From: Beroe ovata
Lineage: Eukaryota > Ctenophora > Nuda > Beroida > Beroidae
DNA length: 53,519 nt
Assembly: GCA_946803715.1 (NCBI GenBank)
Contig: CAMPET010000049.1
Span: 288,795-342,313 of the forward strand
Direction: 5' to 3'
The notes below the pieces were generated by a model. The model did not search any database. It had not been told where the DNA came from and was given only the letters and a program-made list of their open reading frames with translations. A program made the translations under genes and the position numbers. Below, in pieces: positions 25,200 to 34,627 of the stretch; position 1 is the stretch's first letter, and each line of letters begins with the position of its first letter.

Positions 25200-25230
25200 C
25201 CCTGGTATCAAGTCTTATCTTATCTTATCA
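25200..25230 (+). repeat. Possible LINE 3' tail
   Basis: TTGTCACCCCTG followed by a TCTTA pentamer repeat is a form common at 3' ends of CR1/Jockey-like elements. It lies 300 bp beyond the endonuclease fragment, so it may be the 3' end of the same, internally deleted, element. Weak evidence. Confidence 0.35.
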
Positions 25231-25315
25231 TACCATCTAGTGCTGTCAAGCACTATCAATGATCAAGTTCTGTGACTACCTGCAGGTAGTTGAATAAGGC
25301 ATAAGCCAGGTACCT

Positions 25316-25347
25316 GTTGAATAAGCCAGTTACCTGGCTTATTCAAC
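25316..25347. repeat. Perfect 14-bp hairpin
   Basis: GTTGAATAAGCCAG, loop TTAC, then CTGGCTTATTCAAC. An imperfect copy of the left arm (GTTGAATAAGGCATAAGCCA) lies just upstream at about 25289. No terminator role is implied in a eukaryote; probably a repeat end or a slippage product. Confidence 0.6.
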
Positions 25348-26356
25348 ATCATATTTGTATGACTTCTCCCTCCTTTTGTCCCAGTATGGGAAGGGAGTTT
25401 CCCTAGAAGTGTCAAATTTTTATTTCTTAATCATTGACTTACACAAGAAATATCATGTTTAACAAAACTTAAGGATTGGAATACATTAGAATCAGTTTTG
25501 AAAAGGGAGAACTGGGAGTTCATGTTACAACATTAGACATCTCCAACATAATGTTGACTTAATCTGTCTTTATTCGTGTTGACTCTATAATCAATTGGTG
25601 TGCCTCCTGAATCTAAACTGGTTTGTTGAAACTTGAAAGGCTTTATATTGCAAGTATTCTGTGAGTTTGCAAGTATACTTGACGTGCCATGATCAGGCAC
25701 TGCTAGCACCACCAAAGAGGTCCACGCTCACGGCTGAATATTTAATGATATGTGATAATTGAATTGACTGACAAGTTTAGCTATATATAGCCATTCTCCA
25801 TATCAAGCTTAAGCAAAGCTGTATATACTAGCTGTAAAACCCTGATTCTGAATTTCCCAGTACCAGGTTTTTTGTCTATTTTCACCCATCATCAAGAGTA
25901 AAGCTCTGTTTTAATCAGTTAATGACCAGGTACCACCTTTTTAATTGGGAGAAAAGAGTAGACATATAGAGCATTCTTAATACTATTAGGACCCGCGGCC
26001 TCTGGCCTCTGTTATTCTGATATGGCTATCCTATTTTCAAGGTTACAATACAATCCTAGTGCAGTAGTGCAACGATAGTCCTATCTGTTGAAGTGTTTGT
26101 ACTTGGTAGTGATGGAGTATTCCCGTCTGTGGACTTTCCTTTGTGATGTCTAAATTCGTTCAATTCTAAATGCTTTCCATTCTCTGACAAGTGATGTCAG
26201 ACGTGTGATGTTTTACATACTCCCCGTTTTCGAATACTGCCTAATTCAATTAACCCAATGCTCATAAGGGAAGATTCATCTCTTGGTGATGTTTTTAGAC
26301 TCACTAGAATGTGTGTATGAAGCTGGGTGGTGAAAGTCATACATACTACATAGTTT

Positions 26357-27532
26357 ATGGAGGATAGTTATAATGAACTTCAAAAATGGTTCCTGAAAAT
26401 ATGTCATGATAAGAAAGTTGAGAAGCTTTTATCTTCATATGAGGAGTTAGGGTCACTCAATCAAGATCTAGTATCTCGGCATAGTATTATGAAGGGAAGC
26501 AATCTTGACAAGGACATAAAATTTAATAGAAAAGGCAAATTTCGATACTGGTTCAAAGAATTATATCGTGTGTTATCAAAATCTGGGAATGAAAATAAAT
26601 TGACTGAGTTGTGCTTCAAGGCTCTTTCATACACATCTTCAAAAACTAATGATATTGCCTCACAACTGTCTGAGGCTTCTAAAATTATGTTAAACACCAG
26701 AAAAGCCTTCATTGGACTGCTAAGGGACTCTTCGGTGATTATATCTTATAACCCAGCATTTGGTAGACAAGAGATCGTGTGCAAAGTTAGTCAAACCGAA
26801 AAAATTTCTGATTTTTCCTGGAGTTCTCATAGCCAGTCTCATATGAGTCTGATAAAGAAGAGGTCTTGCATAAGTATGCATGATGTTCTAGTTTCAGAAG
26901 ATTCTTATACATCTCGCTGTCCTAACTCAATGTGTTGTGTGTCATCCAGTGAAGGAAATTCTAGTCTTATCTGGACCTCAGGAAAAAGTCTACAACTATG
27001 GGATACTCGACAAGAATGCCCAGTTCTGTTTTATGATAAAGTGAAGCCTTGTTGTACGACCAACAGGCTAAAAGCTAAGCAATGCTGCTTTCTCCAGCGA
27101 AATGAGTTTGAAATACTAGGCAAAAGTAAGGAAGTAGAAGGCCAAATAATATTGCTTGACCTCAGGAATCTTGCTGATTGCAAACAGTCAGTCAATACAA
27201 GATTCAAAAACATTTTCAGCATTGAGAGGCTCTCAGAGACATTTCTTATTCAGTCAACAAGCGGAAAGGTGAAGGTACTCGACCAAACTACTCTAGCTCC
27301 AGTTAGCAGCAGTTACTATGGAACTGAAGGGTGTAGCCCAATAAGAGGACTCGCATTCAAAGACGATTTCTTTATCCAAAGTTACGAGAATTTGTCACTT
27401 TTCTCTACAACATTCTCCATCCCTCTCCTCTCTGTACCAAATACACCAGGAGTTATCTCCAGTTGTCATCTTGGTAACGATTCTATCATCTGTTCCTCAC
27501 TTTCATCAGCATTTTTGGTAAAATTTCATTGA
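26357..27532 (+). CDS. Intronless 391-aa WD40-like protein, family unknown
   Basis: A single uninterrupted frame beginning MEDSYNELQKWFLKICHDKK; an in-frame TAG lies two codons upstream, so the start is well set. Residues 1-130 look alpha-helical and charged; from about residue 150 short beta-strand-like blocks appear (SLIWTSGKSLQLWDTRQ, GQIILLDLRNLADC, SGKVKVLDQTT), which resemble degenerate WD40 blades. I do not recognise the family. Every other gene of comparable size nearby is split by introns, so an intronless gene of this length may be a retrocopy, although no poly(A) tract or flanking duplication is obvious. It lies 0.5 kb upstream of the CDK gene on the same strand. Confidence 0.55.
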   Translation: MEDSYNELQKWFLKICHDKKVEKLLSSYEELGSLNQDLVSRHSIMKGSNLDKDIKFNRKGKFRYWFKELYRVLSKSGNENKLTELCFKALSYTSSKTNDIASQLSEASKIMLNTRKAFIGLLRDSSVIISYNPAFGRQEIVCKVSQTEKISDFSWSSHSQSHMSLIKKRSCISMHDVLVSEDSYTSRCPNSMCCVSSSEGNSSLIWTSGKSLQLWDTRQECPVLFYDKVKPCCTTNRLKAKQCCFLQRNEFEILGKSKEVEGQIILLDLRNLADCKQSVNTRFKNIFSIERLSETFLIQSTSGKVKVLDQTTLAPVSSSYYGTEGCSPIRGLAFKDDFFIQSYENLSLFSTTFSIPLLSVPNTPGVISSCHLGNDSIICSSLSSAFLVKFH

Positions 27533-28009
27533 ATTCATCTTATTGCTAATTCAAATTGTATTTCACGGGGACCAAATGATGGGTGGTACCCATACGGGCT
27601 ACTGCGTTTTTTACTGATCAGTTCTTTTGTGATCTGTATGGCAGTCATAGGAATTGAGGTTTTGCAGTTTACATCAAATTAATTATATCATGTGTGGTTT
27701 TTAACATTTTGTGTTTGCTGTATTTGTCTTTATTGTTGTTAAAGTTTTCTTCTATCCCATTTTATGAGTAACTTCTGCAGATCATGACATTCTCGTTGCA
27801 TTCTTGGATCATTTTTGGGCCCTATCCAAGTAGACAGACCATAGGGCACAGTTCGAATACCTATTGATGTCTGATATTAGTCAGATATTTATTGATATTA
27901 TTCACTGAGTTATGATTAGGGTGAGGGTTAGAGTGGAGCCGACATTGAATTGAGATTCAAAAGCAGACCTTGGGCCATCTTCTCAACTATTCTGTAATCG
28001 TAGTTAGCG
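27533..28009. other. Spacer upstream of the CDK gene
   Basis: AT-rich DNA between the intronless ORF and the CDK start; presumably 3' UTR of one and promoter of the other. Nothing else is seen. Confidence 0.4.
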
Positions 28010-30121
28010 ATGGAAAAGCACTACAAGAAGATTGAGAAAGTTGGTGAGGGAACTTACGGCGTTGTGTATAAGGGAGAACATAAGCCAACTCAGACCATAG
28101 TGGCTCTAAAGAAAATCAGGTATACTACTATAGTCAGGTTTAGTGACATGAGACTTCTTATGCCTGCAATCTGCATACATTTGCGTGAGAAAGAGTAGAA
28201 TGTCACTTTTTGATCTTAACACAACCTTCCCCATGCCGGCACCACAGTATTATCACTATTGGCATCACTATTATTGTCCCTATTGACACCACTTCGCAGA
28301 CTCCAAGCTGACGATGAAGGTGTCCCTTCAACTGCCATCAGAGAAATATCCATGCTGAAAGAGCTGAAGCACTGCAACATAGTGGGGTAAGTTCGTCACA
28401 CCTCGTTTATTATGACTACAATGAATACAGCTTTCATTCTGATATTTCATGAAGCTTCCCGACTGTGCAATGCCTATTTTTGTTATGGATGAAACTGCTA
28501 TGGGGGTTTGATTGCCGGCCTCCATTTCAGGCTCCTGGATGTTGTTAACGAGAATAATGTACTGTATCTGGTGTTCGAATTTCTCACCATGGACCTCAAG
28601 AAGTACATTGACACTATCAAAGACAGGCAAATGGATGCCCAGTTGCTAAAGGTACGTGTTTATTACTGATAACAAAGCGACTCACATGCAGTTCGTTTGT
28701 TGCTAAAACTACTAGCAGATTTTGACCAAAATATGGACTTGGCGCGCTTTTTGAAATATGTTTTGGTGCGCGCACGCGCGTTCCCCTCGATAATCAATCG
28801 AATTTAGCAGCACAAAAGCGGGGTTCTTTTTGAAACAGTAGGCGAAATATTTGTATTTCAAATCGGTGTTTTTGAACGATTACACACGTGTTGCTGGAGC
28901 CTAGTTGGCGGTTTTCTCACTATCGCCGTATTTCAGAGCTACACCTACCAAATCCTGCTGGCAATCAAGTACTGTCACAGTCACCGTGTCCTACACAGAG
29001 ATCTCAAACCACACAACCTCCTCATTGACAAGAAGGGAATCATCAAAGTTGCTGATTTTGGTCTTGCCCGTGCGTTTGGTGTGCCCGTCAGAGCGTACAC
29101 TCACGAGGTATGTCTCGGAGGGGGGGCTCGGGTTCTGTAACATGCTGACACCATTACGTCAGAACAGGCCAGTGTGACACCACTACATGACTGGGACGTA
29201 TACTTGCGATGGAATGCACTGACACCACTTCGTCAGAACAGGCCTGTGTGACGAATGGGTGCGTATTCGTCACAACTCGCTGACACCACTTCATGACTGT
29301 GACGTAGGAATGCAAACTTGCGATGGAATGCGCTGACACCACTACGTCTAAACAGGCCTGTGTGACGAATGGGCACCTATTCGTCGCATCTTGCTGACAC
29401 CACTACATAACATTTACGTAGGAATGCATGCCTGCGATGGAACTGACACCAGCACGCTACCTCAGCAGCACGTCTCTCATTTTCCACACTCCCACAGGTT
29501 GTAACCCTGTGGTACCGGGCACCTGAGATCCTCCTGGGACAGCTACGCTACAGTTGCCCAGTCGACATCTGGAGTGTAGGGTGTATCTTCGGGGAGATGG
29601 CTAACAGACGACCTCTCTTCCACGGTGACTCAGAAATCGACCAAATATTCAGAATATTCAGGTATTTCACGGGTTGTTGTTTCACTCGATCTGAATGCAG
29701 ACCATTATAAATCCTCTACCACCGGATTTGCCAATCTGTGACCTATCCACGTTTCAGGACCAAGGGAACCCCCAACGAGCTGACATGGCCAGGGGTTACA
29801 CAGCTCCCTGACTACAAGCCCACGTTCCCGAGTTGGCCCATTTCCTCCCTGAAAAGTGCATGCCCCCGTCTTGATGCCCAGGGATTGGACCTTCTGGAGG
29901 TAAATTGACTGATCTGTATTACCTGATGTATACATGTCTGATACGACGTTTTCTCATTTTTCTGACACCCACCTCTGCAGGCAATGCTTGAGTACGAGCC
30001 AGCAAAACGAATCAGTGCTAAGAAAGCCGTGAACCACCCCTATTTTGATGATCTGGACAAGTCACAGCTACCCGATCAAGAGATATCGTACTACAAGTCC
30101 CATCTTACCAGTGAGGATTAG
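28010..30121 (+). CDS. CDK2: Cyclin-dependent kinase, CDK2 type (PSTAIRE)
   Basis: Ser/Thr kinase driving cell-cycle transitions when bound to a cyclin. Seven exons: 28010-28119, 28300-28386, 28531-28651, 28937-29107, 29498-29661, 29758-29899, 29981-30121; 311 residues. The glycine loop GEGTYGVVY keeps inhibitory Thr15/Tyr16; the ATP lysine is Lys34; the cyclin-binding helix is [12 protein letters not shown] (residues 43-54); catalytic loop [11 protein letters not shown] at 146-148; activating Thr161 in [24 protein letters not shown] and [17 protein letters not shown] favour CDK2 over CDK1, while LFHGDSEID and NHPYFDDLD are CDK1-like, so this may be a CDK1/2/3 intermediate. The usual Gln of KPQN is His132 here. 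It ends about 13 residues beyond human CDK2. The fourth intron carries satellite copies. Confidence 0.92.
29133..29460 (-). repeat. Palindromic satellite, three units, in CDK intron 4
   Basis: Nearly three head-to-tail copies of the ~113-bp unit, in the opposite orientation to the CNNM-side copies. Each has GCTGACACCACT, GTCAGAACAGGCCTGTGTGA or a variant, a GACGAAT...ATTCGTC inverted repeat, TGACGTAGGAATGC, and TGCGATGGAATGC. Confidence 0.8.
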
Positions 30122-31811
30122 AGACCACCAAATTGTCAGATATTACCCATATTCGGGGGACTGTAACGGGAATGTATATGAGATTTGTTTCAACATAAAG
30201 TTATTTGCTGCATTTGCCTCGAATGAACATTCTGTCAGAATCCTAGGAGACAGTTTTAATATGTTAGTGATATTTCTCACCGATATTTCTCACCGGTGTT
30301 TTAATTATTGTTCATGAAAGTTTTTAGGAAAATATCCTGAAGAATGGCCTAGAATGCAGAATGGAGAAATCATTGTGACAATGGTTTGGGTTGTTAATTC
30401 ACTGTGCGAACTTCACTCATACAGTCTTGCTCGGTCATCTAATATATGTCTAGCATTGTTCGTTGATGACGATAATTGATGACATGATAACAATTCTCAT
30501 ACCTTGTTTGTACAAATTTCAATTGTAATATTCTTTTTCAATCATTATCACACAGTTTGTTTCCCGTACTCGACTTGAAATCTAGTAACAGCCTGATGAG
30601 TTGTGTGACCTTCACGCGCTGGATACGGTGACAAGTCTTGTCAAGAGAAACTCGTTCTCCAATGCCTCTCTGCTGGTGCCCTAGTTAACCTCTGATGAGT
30701 GATGAGCCTCGTAGTTTGACCCAACAACACTCTCAGATCTGTGGTTCGAACATTAGGGATTAGGGTTTGGCAATCAACTCTTGCGACAACAGGTTGGTTT
30801 CGATTCCTTGGTGAACATGCATATTTGTAATCCGCTGTGATCGTCAGGCAGGCACATAACCTGTGCCCTTACAGCAAATGTTTCCTTGCGTTCGATTATG
30901 ACCTGTTGGTTTGCGCCGCGCGCGCGTTCAATCGACGATCCGGCCGGCGCGCGCTCACGTACAAACGCACTTGGAAATAATATTCCATCATAAAAATCGA
31001 ACGAAAACAAGCAATAGAGTTTCTGAAAAACATAATTAGCGGGTGTCGCACGGTCGCGTTATTTTAAACTGAATATTTAGAGAATCTTTTTACGAAAATG
31101 GGCATAAGTATAGTAATCATAAAGACAATTGACATTCAACTATATATACGAGTCTCATTTCCTCATTCAAAATGGGGCAAATCGTCTCCATGAATCAAAA
31201 AAAAGAGGTCGGTTAACAAACATGAACATTATAAATAGCATGCTAAATCATTGTAACACTTTTGATATAACAGAAGTTCACAAAAACGATAACTCTTGAC
31301 ATGATTATCTGGTCTAGATAAAAGATGTGTGCAAATCGCAACAAGAAATTTTGGTATGAGACAAAAAATCAATTCTCACAGAAACAGTTCCACTGACTCT
31401 CGAATTAATCAACTGATTTAATTCGATGAGTTTCGCATTCACTGTTACTATGCGGATGAATTAGCTGACATTCGTTTCTTACACGCGATGTGCAGTATCA
31501 AAAAAAAACAATATAATCATACGCTTGATAGAAGTAACGTGTTCAATAAATAATTTACTTTTTATAAAAGCTTGTAAATTCAACATTAATTATCTTTGAT
31601 CGAAACGTGTATAAAAGAAATAGAGTATGCACCATGCTAATTGCTATAGCGTTGAAAATTGCAATATTATGAGCTTATAATAGCGCTAAAGTGGATGAAG
31701 CTAAAGTGAAGCAATGGTAGTAGAACTAAGAGTCAAGATAATGTTCAAAAGCGTGGTAGCTACTAGCTATTTGTACGTTTTACACAGGGCATACTGCTCT
31801 TAACCGATATC

Positions 31812-32007
31812 CTAGACCATACTTGAGTTACTGTGCTTATCAGAGGAAAGCAACTGTTCTCGTTCGCTAGTTTCCTCATCATCTTGTCCAGATAACTCTA
31901 TCACCTCGTGATCAGTCACATTATCAGTCACGTGATCTGCTGATGGAGTCACGTGGTCGGGCGAGATCACGTGATCACTGACACGTGGTGTGGACCGATG
32001 TAACGAG
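31812..32007 (-). pseudogene. Second copy of CNNM terminal exon (duplicated block)
   Basis: Encodes the same C-terminal tail as 34056-34245, with a Val-Thr insertion (DNVTDHEV against DNDHEV), a few substitutions and a last residue Val instead of Ile. It lies within the tandem block, beyond the complete CNNM gene, so it would never be reached if the nearer copy's stop and poly(A) are used. Most simply it is the other allele of the same exon. Confidence 0.7.
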
Positions 32008-32154
32008 CTGGATGATCGACCAGAGTCGTTGCGTGTGCGGTGCGTGAGTGGGCGGTGTCCTAGAGGGGGAGGCTTCTCTTTTTGTTCTTCGTTCTTGATT
32101 GCAGTAGCCTGAGACGAAGCTTCATGAGTGGAGAAGTTGTAAGTTGGAAAGGGA

Positions 32155-32397
32155 TACCCATTCGTCACACAGGTCTGTTCTGACGCCTGTCAGCGAATCC
32201 CATCGCAAGCAATAAGCATGCATTCCTACGTCACACTTATGTAGTGGTGTCAGCAAGTTGTGACGAATAGGGTACCCATTCGTCACACAGGTCTGTTCTG
32301 ACGAAATGGTGTCAGCGCATTCCATCGCAAGCATGCATTCCTACGTCACGGTCATGAAGTGGTGTCAGCAAGTTGTGACGAATAGGGTACCCATTCG
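32155..32397 (+). repeat. Palindromic satellite, two units, cut by the N
   Basis: Two ~113-bp units of the family; the second stops within its palindrome at ...GGGTACCCATTCG followed by N. It corresponds to the first two units of the array at 34394. Confidence 0.85.
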
Positions 32398-32398
32398 N
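32398..32398. other. Single N at contig join
   Basis: One N inside a satellite unit, immediately followed by the second copy of the 2.26-kb block. A join of two overlapping but unmerged contigs would look like this. Confidence 0.9.
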
Positions 32399-34627
32399 TA
32401 TTACCCATATTCGGGGGACTGTAACGGGAATGTATATGAGATTTGTTTCAACATAAAGTTATTTGCTGCATTTGCCTCGAATGAACATTCTGTCAGAATC
32501 CTAGGAGACAGTTTTAATATGTTAGTGATATTTCTCACCGATATTTCTCACCGGTGTTTTAATTATTGTTCATGAAAGTTTTTAGGAAAATATCCTGAAG
32601 AATGGCCTAGAATGCAGAATGGAGAAATCATTGTGACAATGGTTTGGGTTGTTAATTCACTGTGCGAACTTCACTCATACAGTCTTGCTCGGTCATCTAA
32701 TATATGTCTAGCATTGTTCGTTGATGACGATAATTGATGACATGATAACAATTCTCATACCTTGTTTGTACAAATTTCAATTGTAATATTCTTTTTCAAT
32801 CATTATCACACAGTTTGTTTCCCGTACTCGACTTGAAATCTAGTAACAGCCTGATGAGTTGTGTGACCTTCACGCGCTGGATACGGTGACAAGTCTTGTC
32901 AAGAGAAACTCGTTCTCCAATGCCTCTCTGCTGGTGCCCTAGTTAACCTCTGATGAGTGATGAGCCTCGTAGTTTGACCCAACAACACTCTCAGATCTGT
33001 GGTTCGAACATTAGGGATTAGGGTTTGGCAATCAACTCTTGCGACAACAGGTTGGTTTCGATTCCTTGGTGAACATGCATATTTGTAATCCGCTGTGATC
33101 GTCAGGCAGGCACATAACCTGTGCCCTTACAGCAAATGTTTCCTTGCGTTCGATTATGACCTGTTGGTTTGCGCCGCGCGCGCGTTCAATCGACGATCCG
33201 GCCGGCGCGCGCTCACGTACAAACGCACTTGGAAATAATATTCCATCATAAAAATCGAACGAAAACAAGCAATAGAGTTTCTGAAAAACATAATTAGCGG
33301 GTGTCGCACGGTCGCGTTATTTTAAACTGAATATTTAGAGAATCTTTTTACGAAAATGGGCATAAGTATAGTAATCATAAAGACAATTGACATTCAACTA
33401 TATATACGAGTCTCATTTCCTCATTCAAAATGGGGCAAATCGTCTCCATGAATCAAAAAAAAGAGGTCGGTTAACAAACATGAACATTATAAATAGCATG
33501 CTAAATCATTGTAACACTTTTGATATAACAGAAGTTCACAAAAACGATAACTCTTGACATGATTATCTGGTCTAGATAAAAGATGTGTGCAAATCGCAAC
33601 AAGAAATTTTGGTATGAGACAAAAAATCAATTCTCACAGAAACAGTTCCACTGACTCTCGAATTAATCAACTGATTTAATTCGATGAGTTTCGCATTCAC
33701 TGTTACTATGCGGATGAATTAGCTGACATTCGTTTCTTACACGCGATGTGCAGTATCAAAAAAAAACAATATAATCATACGCTTGATAGAAGTAACGTGT
33801 TCAATAAATAATTTACTTTTTATAAAAGCTTGTAAATTCAACATTAATTATCTTTGATCGAAACGTGTATAAAAGAAATAGAGTATGCACCATGCTATAG
33901 CGTTGAAAATTGCAATATTAAGAGCTTGTAATAGCACTAAAGTGGATGAAGCTAAAGTGAAGCAATGGTAGTAGAGTCTAGAGAATGCTCAAAAGCGTGG
34001 TAGTCACTAGCTATTTGTACATTTTACACAGGGCATACTGCTCTCAACAGATATCCTAGATCATACTTGAGTTACTGTGTTTATCAGAGCATAGCAACTG
34101 TTCTCGTTCGCTAGTTTCCTCATCATCTTGTCCAGATAACTCTATCACCTCGTGATCATTATCAGTCACGTGATCTGCTGATGGAGTCACGTGATCGGGC
34201 GAGATTACGTTATCACTGACACGTGGTGTGGACCGATGTAACGAGCTGGATGATCGACCAGAGTCGTTGCGTGTGCGGTGCGTGAGTGGGCGGTGTCCTA
34301 GAGGGGGAGGCTTCTCTTTTTGTTCTTCGTTCTTGATTGCAGTAGCCTGAGGCGAAGCTTCATGAGTGGTGAAGTTGTAAGTTGGAATGGGATACCCATT
34401 CGTCACACAGGCCTGTTCTGACGCCTGTCAGCGAATCCCATCGCAAGCAATAAGCATGCATTCCTACGTCACACTTATGTAGTGGTGTCAGCAAGTTGTG
34501 ACGAATAGGGTACCCATTCGTCACACAGGTCTGTTCTGACGAAATGGTGTCAGCGCATTCCATCGCAAGCATGCATTCCTACGTCACGGTCATGAAGTGG
34601 TGTCAGCAAGTTGTGACGAATAGGGTA
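32399..34627. repeat. Tandem block, copy 2
   Basis: Second copy of the block starting at 30141; about 28 bp shorter through small deletions. It carries the terminal exon used here for the CNNM model and the beginning of the longer satellite array. The rest, from 32399 to 34055, shows no gene: a GC-rich patch at 33170-33220 with CGCGCGCG words is the only notable feature. Confidence 0.85.

Larger units (their letters stand above)
22684..26356. other. Gene-poor spacer with LINE remnant
   Basis: About 3.7 kb upstream of DUS2. It holds the LINE endonuclease fragment (24.5-24.9 kb), a GC-rich fragment at 24901-25060 right after an N, a LINE-like 3' tail with TCTTATCTTATCTTATCA (near 25207-25228), and a hairpin at 25316-25347. 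Open frames at 23499-23748 show no domain. No other gene is supported. Confidence 0.55.
30141..32397. repeat. Tandem 2.26-kb block, copy 1 (probable uncollapsed allele)
   Basis: Starts TATTACCCATATTCGGGGGA, 20 bp after the CDK stop, and is repeated from 32399 with an offset of 2258 bp. By eye the first ~1.49 kb of both copies is the same; beyond about 31630 they differ by substitutions and small indels (for example a 7-bp deletion near 31638). The block holds CDK 3' flanking DNA, a non-coding AT-rich stretch, and the CNNM terminal exon copy. It ends at an N inside a satellite unit, which points to an assembly join between haplotypes rather than a true duplication. Confidence 0.85.

Noticed and set aside
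30774-33268. Identical 78-codon minus frames at 30774-31010 and 33032-33268
   Set aside because: Identity comes from the duplicated block; composition is low-complexity and there is no domain.
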